Both the position numbers and the translations under genes were made by a program. From NCBI RefSeq assembly GCF_003865365.1, contig NZ_RQVR01000022.1, positions 263 through 36,344 on the forward strand: a stretch of 36,082 bases of DNA. Direction: 5' to 3'. Shown here piece after piece: positions 1 through 6,287 of this stretch. This DNA comes from Flavobacterium macacae (GTDB lineage Bacteria; Bacteroidota; Bacteroidia; Flavobacteriales; Flavobacteriaceae). The notes under the pieces were generated by a model. That model had not been told where the DNA came from, did no database searches, and saw only the letters and a program-made list of their open reading frames with translations. Numbering within the stretch: position 1 is the stretch's first letter; each line of letters begins with the position of its first letter.

Positions 1-116
1 TATGGCGAACTTTTTTATATTTCCTTTTTCTTAATTTAGTAAAATTAAAAAGCTGTTGCTCAAGTTAGTGCAAAATTGAAAGTTTTAATTTACTAATTTA
101 ACTGAACTACCCACAC

Positions 117-195
117 AGGCGCGAGCCTCCCGCTCTTGCCGACAAACAAAATATATTTTTGAGAGAAATCACAAGCGGGACGCTTGCCACAGCAG
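117..195. repeat. GC-rich fold-back intergenic repeat
   Basis: Two inverted arms, GCGAGCCTCCCGCTCTTG (121-138) and CAAGCGGGACGCTTGC (172-187), flank an AT-rich loop of about 33 bases. The arms are much more GC-rich than their surroundings. I see no coding signal. It resembles the dispersed fold-back elements found between genes in Bacteroidota, but no second copy of this particular type occurs in the window. Confidence 0.55.
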
Positions 196-249
196 GAGAA
201 AAATTCAATTTACAATAGTACGCATACTAGCATTCAAATAGTAGATCAA

Positions 250-410
250 CGCAATGATCCAAAAGTTTAAAAAAAATCTGAAGTTTTTCAAATAGCCCCG
301 ATTGTAGCGGAAATCTTTTTTGTTCTTTCTTTAAGAACAAAAAAATTGTAGCAGAAAGCGGGAAAATGGATCACTGATAAATCACTGTCTTTTCGCTTCT
401 TAAACTTTTC
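250..410. repeat. Dispersed intergenic repeat, copy A, with 12-bp hairpin
   Basis: The core at 281-368 starts TTTTTCAAATAGCCCCGAT and ends with AGCGGGAAAA. It contains a perfect 12-bp hairpin (316-327 with 333-344, loop of 5) that could also act as a terminator for a gene left of the window. Outer inverted arms AAAAGTTTAA (261-270) and TTAAACTTTT (400-409) enclose it. Related copies carrying the same AGCCCCGAT core lie at 13151-13242 (inverted) and 32371-32456. Nothing else is visible in the gene-free stretch 1-470 apart from the 117-195 fold-back and the kdsA promoter box. Confidence 0.6.
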
Positions 411-441
411 CAATAAAATATTTTTTCATTGATTTTATTCG

Positions 442-449
442 TAAATTTG
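442..449 (+). promoter_or_regulatory. Promoter -7 box before kdsA
   Basis: TAAATTTG matches the Bacteroidota -7 consensus TAnnTTTG and lies 20 bases before the kdsA ATG, which implies a very short leader. I see no TTG element at the usual 17-23 base spacing, so support rests on the -7 box alone. Confidence 0.45.
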
Positions 450-469
450 CACCTTCAAAAACAACACTT

Positions 470-1288
470 ATGAATTTACAAGATATTCCACAAATTAAAC
501 ACTTGGACGCAGATAATTTCTTTCTTTTAGCGGGTCCTTGTGCTATTGAAGGAGAAGAAATGGCTTTGAGAATTGCTGAAAAGTTGGTTGATGTTACTGA
601 TAAATTACACATTCCTTTCGTTTTTAAAGGTTCTTTCAAAAAAGCAAACCGTTCAAGAATTGACAGTTTCTCTGGAATTGGCGATGAAAAAGCATTAAAA
701 ATTTTAAGAAAAGTATCAGAAACGTTTGGAGTTCCTACAGTTACTGATATTCACACCAACGAAGATGCGGCCATGGCAGCAGAATATGTTGACGTGCTTC
801 AGATTCCGGCGTTTTTAGTTCGCCAAACGGATTTGGTTGTTGCTGCAGCAAATACCGGAAAAGTCGTGAATTTGAAAAAAGGACAATTTATGAGTCCGGA
901 AAGTATGAAGCACGCGGTTCAAAAAGTTTTAGATTGCCAAAATGAAAAAGTCATGGTGACAGATCGAGGAACCATGTTTGGCTACCAAGATATGATTGTA
1001 GATTACAGAGGAATCCCGACGATGCAACAATATGCGTCGACAGTTCTTGACGTGACGCACTCTTTGCAACAGCCAAACCAAACTGCTGGTGTAACGGGCG
1101 GAAGACCTGATATGATTGAAACCGTTGCAAAAGCAGGAATTGCTGTGGGCGTGGACGGAATTTTCATTGAAACTCATTTTGATCCAGCAAATGCAAAAAG
1201 TGATGGCGCTAATATGTTAGATCTTAAATATTTTGAAGATTTAATGACAAAATTGGTTGCAATCAGACAAACCGTTAACAAATTTTAA
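470..1288 (+). CDS. kdsA: 3-deoxy-8-phosphooctulonate synthase (KDO-8-P synthase)
   Basis: This enzyme condenses phosphoenolpyruvate with arabinose-5-phosphate to give KDO-8-phosphate, the cytoplasmic first committed step of the KDO part of lipopolysaccharide. The 272-residue length is normal for the family. The N-terminus carries FFLLAGPCAIEGEE. Cys24 stands where the metal-dependent class (Aquifex type) has its metal-ligand Cys and the E. coli-type enzyme has Asn, so I infer a metal-dependent enzyme. KGSFKKANRS and the later TDRGTMFGY and GGRPDM segments are also characteristic. The ATG start follows a TAAATTTG -7 box by 20 bases. The next gene begins 21 bases downstream and may be co-transcribed. 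No other KDO pathway gene is in the window. Confidence 0.96.
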   Translation: MNLQDIPQIKHLDADNFFLLAGPCAIEGEEMALRIAEKLVDVTDKLHIPFVFKGSFKKANRSRIDSFSGIGDEKALKILRKVSETFGVPTVTDIHTNEDAAMAAEYVDVLQIPAFLVRQTDLVVAAANTGKVVNLKKGQFMSPESMKHAVQKVLDCQNEKVMVTDRGTMFGYQDMIVDYRGIPTMQQYASTVLDVTHSLQQPNQTAGVTGGRPDMIETVAKAGIAVGVDGIFIETHFDPANAKSDGANMLDLKYFEDLMTKLVAIRQTVNKF

Positions 1289-1309
1289 TACCTAAAATAA
1301 ATACCTCTT

Positions 1310-2173
1310 TTGAAACATCCATTTTTAATGGCTGTACTAACTTTTTTTTGTGCTTTTTCACAGTACACCTTTGCCCAAGACGCGGCAACGACACCTGAAA
1401 AATACACTGCCCACAATAAAGGAAAATTTTTTATTTCGTGGGGCGGAAATAGGGATAACTATACTAAATCTGACATTCATTTTAAAGGAGACGGTTATGA
1501 TTTTACCGTTAACGACGTGAAGGCTCATGACAAGGGAAAAGGTTATCACGTGGATTATATCAATCCAGCGCGAATGACCATTCCACAAACCAATTTTAAG
1601 ATTGGTTATTTTATTTCAGATCATTACAACGTGAGTATTGGTATTGACCACATGAAATATGTGATGACGCAAAATCAGATGGCAAATGTGAGTGGAGAAA
1701 TAAATCTTCCACAGAGCGAAGCAGGTTCTATTCACAATGGACCTTATAGCAATACTCCTACTCGAATGACTGAAGATTTCTTGAAATTTGAACATACTGA
1801 CGGATTGAATTATGTGAACATTCAAGTGAATCGTTTTGATGATATTTCCAGTTGGTTCGGACTTCCTAATACAGATAAATTTCAAATCAACTTGACCGAA
1901 GGTATTGGCGCAGGAATTCTTTATCCAAAGACAAACGCAACATTGCTAAGCAAAGAAAGACACGATGATTTTCATATTTCGGGTTACGGTCTTTCCGCAC
2001 AAGTCGGACTAAATTTTACCTTTTTCAAGTATTTTTATATACAGGGAGATTTAAAAGGCGGTTACATTAATATGAATGATATTAAAACAACATCAAGCAA
2101 CGCCGATAGTGCTTCGCAACATTTTGGCTTTTTGCAAAGAATTGTGAGTGTTGGCGGTATTTTCAGACTATAG
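1310..2173 (+). CDS. Secreted outer-membrane beta-barrel-like protein, function unknown
   Basis: The 287-residue product starts with a signal peptide (MKHPFLMAVLTFFCAFSQYTFAQ, probable cleavage after FAQ). The rest has alternating aromatic and polar residues, many Gly and Tyr, and strand-like stretches such as NFKIGYFISDHYNVSIGID and YFYIQGDLKGGYI. It ends in GGIFRL, which fits an outer-membrane barrel of roughly eight or more strands. The start is TTG; an ATG lies six codons downstream (1328), but it would remove the positively charged n-region, so the TTG is preferred. It lies 21 bases after kdsA and is closed by a hairpin terminator at about 2198-2230. I do not recognise a named family. 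Localisation is an inference from composition. Confidence 0.75.
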   Translation: MKHPFLMAVLTFFCAFSQYTFAQDAATTPEKYTAHNKGKFFISWGGNRDNYTKSDIHFKGDGYDFTVNDVKAHDKGKGYHVDYINPARMTIPQTNFKIGYFISDHYNVSIGIDHMKYVMTQNQMANVSGEINLPQSEAGSIHNGPYSNTPTRMTEDFLKFEHTDGLNYVNIQVNRFDDISSWFGLPNTDKFQINLTEGIGAGILYPKTNATLLSKERHDDFHISGYGLSAQVGLNFTFFKYFYIQGDLKGGYINMNDIKTTSSNADSASQHFGFLQRIVSVGGIFRL

Positions 2174-2197
2174 AAAAAGTGCTAAAAAATAAATTAT

Positions 2198-2230
2198 AAA
2201 AATCCTTCGAAAATTTCGGGGGATTTTTTT
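2198..2230 (+). terminator. Intrinsic terminator after the barrel gene
   Basis: The stem AAATCC-TTCGAAA pairs with TTTCG-GGGATTT and is followed by a run of T. It lies about 25 bases after the stop of the gene ending at 2173 and insulates the next operon. Confidence 0.65.
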
Positions 2231-2274
2231 GTTCTTACATTTTAATTTATTTACTTTGTTATTCAAAGTACTTT
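2229..2274 (+). promoter_or_regulatory. Promoter with overlapping palindromic operator, site 1
   Basis: TTG (2229-2231), a 19-base spacer and TTACTTTG (2251-2258, one mismatch from TAnnTTTG) form a promoter. Overlapping the -7 box is ACTTTG-N5-CAAAGTACTTT (2253-2274), whose first 17 bases are a perfect inverted repeat. The same block recurs at 3261-3282 with only the 5-base spacer changed. The placement is typical of repressor control, most simply by the winged-helix regulator encoded at 2945-3241 (inference). Confidence 0.6.
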
Positions 2275-2277
2275 TTT

Positions 2278-2901
2278 ATGGAAGCAAATAAATATCTAAA
2301 TGACATTTCAGAAATCAAGAATATAATGAACCGTTCTTCGCGATTTATGTCGTTAAGTGGTTTGTCAGGAATCTTGGCCGGAATTTATTCTTTAGTAGGC
2401 GCTTGGTTGACTTACAACACCATTTATTTAGACACACAGACTTTTGGCAATTACCGAAACTTGATCATTACACAAGAATCTGTCGAAAAGCTATTTGCCA
2501 TTGCCATTAGCGTTATCGTACTTTCTTTGGCAACCGGAATCATCTTGAGCTATCGCAAAGCTGAAAGCCAAAACGAGAAATTTTGGGATTCTTCGTCAAA
2601 AAGATTACTGATCAATTTTATGATTCCGTTGGTAACTGGCGGTATCTTCATCTTGTTTTTAATAGAAAAAGAAATGTTGGGATTAGTCGCTCCTCTTACA
2701 CTCATATTTTATGGATTGGCTTGCGTAAATGCCAGCAAACATACCCTTGGAGGCATTCGTTATTTAGGAATTACGATGATTGTTTTAGGATTAATTTCAA
2801 CTAAATTTTTAGGATACGGATTATTATTTTGGGCGTTAGGTTTTGGATTTTGCCACATTTTTTATGGAGCGGTAATGTATTTTAAATATGAGAAAGAGTA
2901 A
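2278..2901 (+). CDS. Multi-pass inner-membrane protein, function unknown
   Basis: The 207-residue protein has about five to six hydrophobic helices: near residues 28-50, 72-92, 113-130, 135-150, and two in the C-terminal third. A short charged N-terminal segment (MEANKYLNDISEIKNIMNRSSRF) precedes them. There is no signal peptide and no recognisable catalytic motif. The gene starts four bases after operator site 1 and is followed after 43 bases by the winged-helix regulator gene. In flavobacteria such proteins often sit beside a small winged-helix regulator and creD, and the shared operator suggests one regulon here. It may be a membrane sensor or partner of the regulator, but nothing in the sequence proves that. 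The start ATG at 2278 implies a leader of only about a dozen bases. Confidence 0.75.
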   Translation: MEANKYLNDISEIKNIMNRSSRFMSLSGLSGILAGIYSLVGAWLTYNTIYLDTQTFGNYRNLIITQESVEKLFAIAISVIVLSLATGIILSYRKAESQNEKFWDSSSKRLLINFMIPLVTGGIFILFLIEKEMLGLVAPLTLIFYGLACVNASKHTLGGIRYLGITMIVLGLISTKFLGYGLLFWALGFGFCHIFYGAVMYFKYEKE

Positions 2902-2918
2902 TCTCTAAATTTAAAGAT

Positions 2919-2926
2919 TAATTTTG
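2919..2926 (+). promoter_or_regulatory. Possible internal promoter -7 box before the regulator gene
   Basis: TAATTTTG matches TAnnTTTG exactly and lies 18 bases before the ATG at 2945. No TTG element is visible at the usual distance, so this may be a weak internal start within the operon. Confidence 0.35.
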
Positions 2927-2944
2927 CACCTCTAAAAAAAACAA

Positions 2945-3241
2945 ATGAAAAACATCATCCAAAATATAAACAAAGCATTTGACCACAGAATCAGGCTCGG
3001 CATTATGTCTATTTTGATGGTCAATGAATCGGCAGATTTTAATCTGCTGAAAGAACTTTTGGGTGTTACCGACGGAAATTTGGCAAGCCACACAAAAGCT
3101 TTAGAATCAGAAAGCTATATTTCTATCGAAAAACAGTTTATTGGCAAAAAACCTAACACAAGATACATTGCCACCAAAGATGGAAAAAAAGCATTCAAAG
3201 AACATATTGAAGCGCTTGAAAAATTAATCCAAAAAAGTTAG
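2945..3241 (+). CDS. Small winged-helix (MarR/ArsR-like) transcriptional regulator
   Basis: The 98-residue product is essentially one winged helix-turn-helix domain. Helices fall around residues 8-26 (FDHRIRLGIMSILMVNE) and 30-40 (DFNLLKELLG), the recognition helix around 42-56 (VTDGNLASHTKALESE), and a beta-wing around 58-78 (YISIEKQFIGKKPNTRYIATKDG). This is the pattern of the winged-helix DNA-binding domain family seen in small Bacteroidota regulators. It probably binds DNA as a dimer. The palindromes ACTTTG-N5-CAAAGT before the neighbouring genes at 2278 and 3305 are the obvious candidate targets, implying control of the membrane protein, the COQ4-like gene and creD. No ligand-binding domain is present, so the signal is unknown. 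Confidence 0.85.
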   Translation: MKNIIQNINKAFDHRIRLGIMSILMVNESADFNLLKELLGVTDGNLASHTKALESESYISIEKQFIGKKPNTRYIATKDGKKAFKEHIEALEKLIQKS

Positions 3242-3260
3242 CGCTTTTTTTTACCTATTT

Positions 3261-3282
3261 ACTTTGAAAAACAAAGTACTTT
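3261..3282 (+). promoter_or_regulatory. Palindromic operator, site 2, before the COQ4-like gene
   Basis: ACTTTG-AAAAA-CAAAGTACTTT matches site 1 (2253-2274) in every base outside the 5-base spacer. It lies 23 bases before the ATG at 3305 and contains a promoter-like TTACTTTG. No clear TTG element lies upstream. It suggests a second regulated start that would let the COQ4-like gene and creD be expressed separately from the first two genes. Confidence 0.55.
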
Positions 3283-3304
3283 AAAAAACTAAATTAAATT
3301 GTCT

Positions 3305-3762
3305 ATGAAAGATTTACTTATCGAAAAATTATACGAAATCAGTAAAAAGCCCTACCAAAAATTCTTCAAGAAAAACCAACCTTGGAACATTTCTCAGCAA
3401 GAATTTCTGCACTATCCTGAAGAAACGTTGGGTTTTCATCTGGGCTGTTTTTTATTGAAACACAACTTTGATATTCAGCCAAAATTAGAAGATCACGATG
3501 TCGTTCACGTACTCACAAATACCGGAATTTCAGTTCCTGAAGAAATCGGAATGCAATATTTATTATTCGGAAACGGCAAGCGAAGCCTTTATTTATATAT
3601 GGTAATGCTAACTGGAACATTTTTTATCCAACCAAAATCAATTATTTCAAACAGCAAATGCATCGTGGTCAAAACGCCTTGCAGTTTCATTATCTCGATT
3701 ATTCAAAAATGCTTTTGGTTCCCGTAAAAACAATTCAGCAAGCTTTTAAAATCAATTATTAA
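3305..3762 (+). pseudogene. COQ4-family protein, interrupted by a one-base frameshift
   Basis: The reading frame opened by the ATG at 3305 closes at 3727 (140 residues). Its last 33 or so residues are low-quality, while the next frame continues as FYPTKINYFKQQMHRGQNAL and on to a stop at 3762, just 17 bases before creD. One extra T in the T6 run near 3620-3625 restores a 152-residue protein. It carries HDVVH (residues 64-68) followed by 11 residues and Glu80, i.e. the HDxxH-x11-E zinc motif of COQ4. COQ4 acts in ubiquinone synthesis in mitochondria and some bacteria. Flavobacteria use menaquinone, so the role here is unclear. The upstream TTG at 3299 is not needed as start. The lesion may be a sequencing error, in which case the gene is intact. 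Confidence 0.75.
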
Positions 3763-3779
3763 TCTATAAATCAATCAAA

Positions 3780-5108
3780 ATGGAAAATCAAAATTCTTTC
3801 TTTCAGTCCGTTTTTCAGTCCGCAACCGCCAAAGTAAGTATGGTCGGAATCTTAACGCTGGTTTTGTTAATTCCGCTTTCTTTCGTTCAAAATTTAATTG
3901 CCGAACGTGCCGAAAGAAAAAAAGAAGTCATCACAGAAATCACCTCCAAATGGGGCGAAAGCGTACTGCTATATGGTCCAATCATCAAAGTTCCGTATTT
4001 GGTCCACACGCCTATCGCCAATACCGCTGACTTTATTACAGAAACAAATTATGCTTATTTTTTTCCTGATGAATTAGATAGTAAAATCAACGTAAAAACC
4101 ACCGAAAAACAGCGTAACAATTATGATGCCGTCGTCTTTTCTTCAGAAATGAAATTTAAAGGTAATTTTTCGATGCCGTCATTTACCCGAGAAAGCATCT
4201 CGCCCGAAAATATTCTTTGGGACAAATCCACGATAATCATCAATACCAGCAATTTAAAAAGCATCAAAGACGGAATGAAAATTAATTTCGCAGGTAAAAC
4301 TTTAGAGTTCAACACCGCTGACAGCAACAACAGTTTACTATCTCAATTGCAAACCGAACCCATTAATTTGTTTGAATATTTTTCAGACAACAAAGCCACA
4401 TTCAACTTTGACGTGTCTTACAACGGAAGCCAACAATTGATGCTCGTTCCCATTGCCAAAACCAATTCGGCTAACATCAAATCAAACTGGACATCGCCAA
4501 AATTTTCTGGGTATTTTCTGCCCAACGGCGACGAAAAAAAGACAAATGCCAACGGTTTTGAAGCCAATTGGAAAATCCTTGAATTCAACCGCCCGTTTGC
4601 GCAAAGTTATTTTGGCGTACTTCCCAATCTTGAAAAATACGCTTTCGGAGTCGATTTTATCATTCCCGTTGATGAATATCAAAAAAACGAACGCGCTTCC
4701 AAATATGGTTTTTTGGTCATCGGCCTCACTTTCCTGATTTTTTTTGTCATCCAATCCATCAGCAAAATCAGCATCCACATCTTTAATTACACAATGATCG
4801 GCCTCGCCCTTATTATGTTTTACACGCTTTTAATCTCCATCACAGAACACAGCAACTTCCTGAAAGCCTACGTCATCGCCGGAATTTCAGTTGTCGTGAT
4901 GATTTCGCTCTACTCCATTTCGTTATTAAAAAACAGAAAATTTCCACTATTAATCGCCTTTTCGCTCACGGTACTTTACACCTTCATCTTCGTCATCATC
5001 CAATTAGAAAATTACGCCCTTTTAGTCGGAAGCATCGGTTTGTTCCTAATTTTAGGCTTAATTATGTATTTCTCCCGAAAAATCGATTGGAACAATTTAA
5101 AAAATTAG
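3780..5108 (+). CDS. creD: CreD-family inner-membrane protein
   Basis: The 442-residue length fits CreD (E. coli about 450). A short cytoplasmic N-terminus is followed by a membrane helix (about residues 20-40, VGILTLVLLIPLSFVQNLIAERAERKKEV). A long non-membrane domain follows, with the family-typical WGESVLLYGPIIKVPY near its start. About five to six C-terminal helices follow residue 305. CreD is an inner-membrane protein of unknown mechanism; in enterobacteria it is induced by the CreBC system and linked to envelope and beta-lactam stress. Here there is no CreBC neighbour. The upstream winged-helix gene and its operators are the likely control. The gene starts 17 bases after the frame-restored stop of the COQ4-like gene and ends before a strong terminator at 5227-5260. 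Confidence 0.93.
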   Translation: MENQNSFFQSVFQSATAKVSMVGILTLVLLIPLSFVQNLIAERAERKKEVITEITSKWGESVLLYGPIIKVPYLVHTPIANTADFITETNYAYFFPDELDSKINVKTTEKQRNNYDAVVFSSEMKFKGNFSMPSFTRESISPENILWDKSTIIINTSNLKSIKDGMKINFAGKTLEFNTADSNNSLLSQLQTEPINLFEYFSDNKATFNFDVSYNGSQQLMLVPIAKTNSANIKSNWTSPKFSGYFLPNGDEKKTNANGFEANWKILEFNRPFAQSYFGVLPNLEKYAFGVDFIIPVDEYQKNERASKYGFLVIGLTFLIFFVIQSISKISIHIFNYTMIGLALIMFYTLLISITEHSNFLKAYVIAGISVVVMISLYSISLLKNRKFPLLIAFSLTVLYTFIFVIIQLENYALLVGSIGLFLILGLIMYFSRKIDWNNLKN

Positions 5109-5226
5109 ATTCTAATTTGAAGCGAAAGTTCCGTCATTATCAGCCTTCCATTTTCCTGCTGGTTGGCACTATCTGGGCTATCATAAAATCCATTTTCTCA
5201 CTTTACAATCCAGAACAACAACGCAC

Positions 5227-5260
5227 AAAAAAACCTGATAAATGTTTATCAGGTTTTTTT
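5227..5260 (+). terminator. Strong intrinsic terminator after creD
   Basis: A near-perfect hairpin (5227-5242 with 5245-5260, core AACCTGATAAA / TTTATCAGGTT) ends in seven T. It is also A-rich on the other side, so it could serve the minus-strand genes converging on it from 5770. Confidence 0.85.
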
Positions 5261-5279
5261 ATATTTTAAAATTTAAAAA

Positions 5280-5585
5280 CTAAAATTCAGTTTTTATTTT
5301 GAGTAATTTTTTACTTCTATTATTAAAAATATTTATAAATTCTTCAAGCCGTCCTGCACCTTTACAAGTAAAACAAAAGTTTAAAATTGTAACTCTTTTT
5401 TCATTTATAATCGCTTCATTAACTTTAACTTCTTCACAACCAGAATAACCTCCCGTTTTCCTAATCAAAATCGGATTTCCTTCGAGGGAAAAAGCTAATG
5501 CCATTTCATTAATCTGTGAGTTTAACCATTTAATTTCTTGTTCTTGAAGCTTAAGTTCATCCTGAAATTCATAAGCAAATTTCAA
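5280..5585 (-). CDS. C-terminal part of a split small secreted protein, function unknown
   Basis: This 101-residue frame begins at a TTG that overlaps the TGA of the upstream frame (5582-5770). It starts directly in a charged helix (KFAYEFQDELKLQEQEIKWLNSQ) without a signal peptide, then continues into a beta-rich part with CEEV and CFTC cysteines. The natural reading is that both frames were one protein of about 165 residues with an N-terminal signal peptide. One extra T in the TTTT run just before the overlap joins them. I recognise no family. It could instead be a translationally coupled pair, but the lack of a convincing start argues for a frameshift. Confidence 0.5.
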   Translation of the reverse strand: MKFAYEFQDELKLQEQEIKWLNSQINEMALAFSLEGNPILIRKTGGYSGCEEVKVNEAIINEKRVTILNFCFTCKGAGRLEEFINIFNNRSKKLLKIKTEF

Positions 5586-5770
5586 TCTAAAATAGAATTT
5601 AACTTAAATCCTAAAAAGTCACTCTGGGTCTTTGAAACTTCGTCAATAACAAAATTTTTTGGAGTATGATTCATCAAATTATTATAAATACTGTCGTGAT
5701 AGCTCTCAACATCTTGAGCTTTCGCCATAAGGCATACCAACAAAAAATATATTATAATTACTTTTTTCAA
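5582..5770 (-). CDS. N-terminal part of a split small secreted protein
   Basis: The 62-residue frame starts with MKKVIIIYFLLVCLMAKAQD, a clear signal peptide with likely cleavage after KAQ. About 40 residues of mature sequence follow before a TGA. The downstream frame (5280-5585) overlaps by four bases and looks like its continuation. The gene is 17 bases downstream of the lipoprotein gene at 5788-6174 and is probably in the same minus-strand transcript. The mature part would be periplasmic or exported; function unknown. Confidence 0.5.
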   Translation of the reverse strand: MKKVIIIYFLLVCLMAKAQDVESYHDSIYNNLMNHTPKNFVIDEVSKTQSDFLGFKLNSILD

Positions 5771-5787
5771 AATTTTATAAAATCAAA

Positions 5788-6174
5788 TTAAAATAGCTCT
5801 CTAACCGTGATATAATTGTCTTCTTCCATTTTCCAAGAATCTCCGGAAACCTTAATTGTTTCACCAATTTTAACCACACGATATTGCTTTGGATCTTTTA
5901 AATTAGGGATACTGATAGTTACATAATAAATTCCACCTTCCGTAGTTAAAATGGCAGTATAACCGTCTTTTCCTTGGTTGATTTCTTTTACTTCCCCTTC
6001 CACTGTTGCAACACTATCTTTTTCTTCCGCTTTACTTTCAGGCGTTTCATCAGGCATTCTGACTTTCACGACTTCGGTTCCATCTTCAGTTACTGTTGCT
6101 TTTTTATTTGAGTTACAGCTTGTGATTCCAGCAATTGCCAAAATCAGCACCAAATTTTTTGCTATCTTTTTCAT
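5788..6174 (-). CDS. Small lipoprotein, function unknown
   Basis: The 128-residue product has a lipoprotein signal peptide with lipobox GITSC (Cys20), so it is probably lipid-anchored. A low-complexity acidic linker rich in Glu, Lys and Val follows (about residues 25-58). The C-terminal 70 residues look like a small beta-barrel of OB-fold type: VEGEVKEINQGKDGYTAILTTEGG, YYVTISIP, VVKIGETIKVSGDSW. Nothing catalytic is visible. It heads a short minus-strand unit with the split secreted protein. No clear promoter is seen. The fold suggestion rests on pattern only. Confidence 0.75.
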   Translation of the reverse strand: MKKIAKNLVLILAIAGITSCNSNKKATVTEDGTEVVKVRMPDETPESKAEEKDSVATVEGEVKEINQGKDGYTAILTTEGGIYYVTISIPNLKDPKQYRVVKIGETIKVSGDSWKMEEDNYITVRELF

Positions 6175-6218
6175 ATTTTTTTTATAAAGTTATAAATTCA
6201 ATTTTTGCAACACAAAAA

Positions 6219-6271
6219 AAACCGCAGATTTGGAAGATTAAATTTTCAAATAATCTGCAAATCTGCGGTTT
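6219..6271 (-). terminator. Hairpin terminator after the dehydrogenase-like gene
   Basis: The 13-base arms AAACCGCAGATTT (6219-6231) and AAATCTGCGGTTT (6259-6271) are perfectly inverted. An inner stem AGATTA/TAATCT (6235-6240 with 6251-6256) lies within. On the minus strand the hairpin is followed by a T-tract. Its CGCAGATT content resembles dispersed flavobacterial intergenic repeats. Confidence 0.7.
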
Positions 6272-6287
6272 TAGTATGTAACTTAAA

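Noticed and set aside
5087..5269. 60-codon frame overlapping the end of creD
   Set aside because: It begins inside creD and runs through the strong terminator at 5227-5260; the hydrophobic stretch is likely chance.
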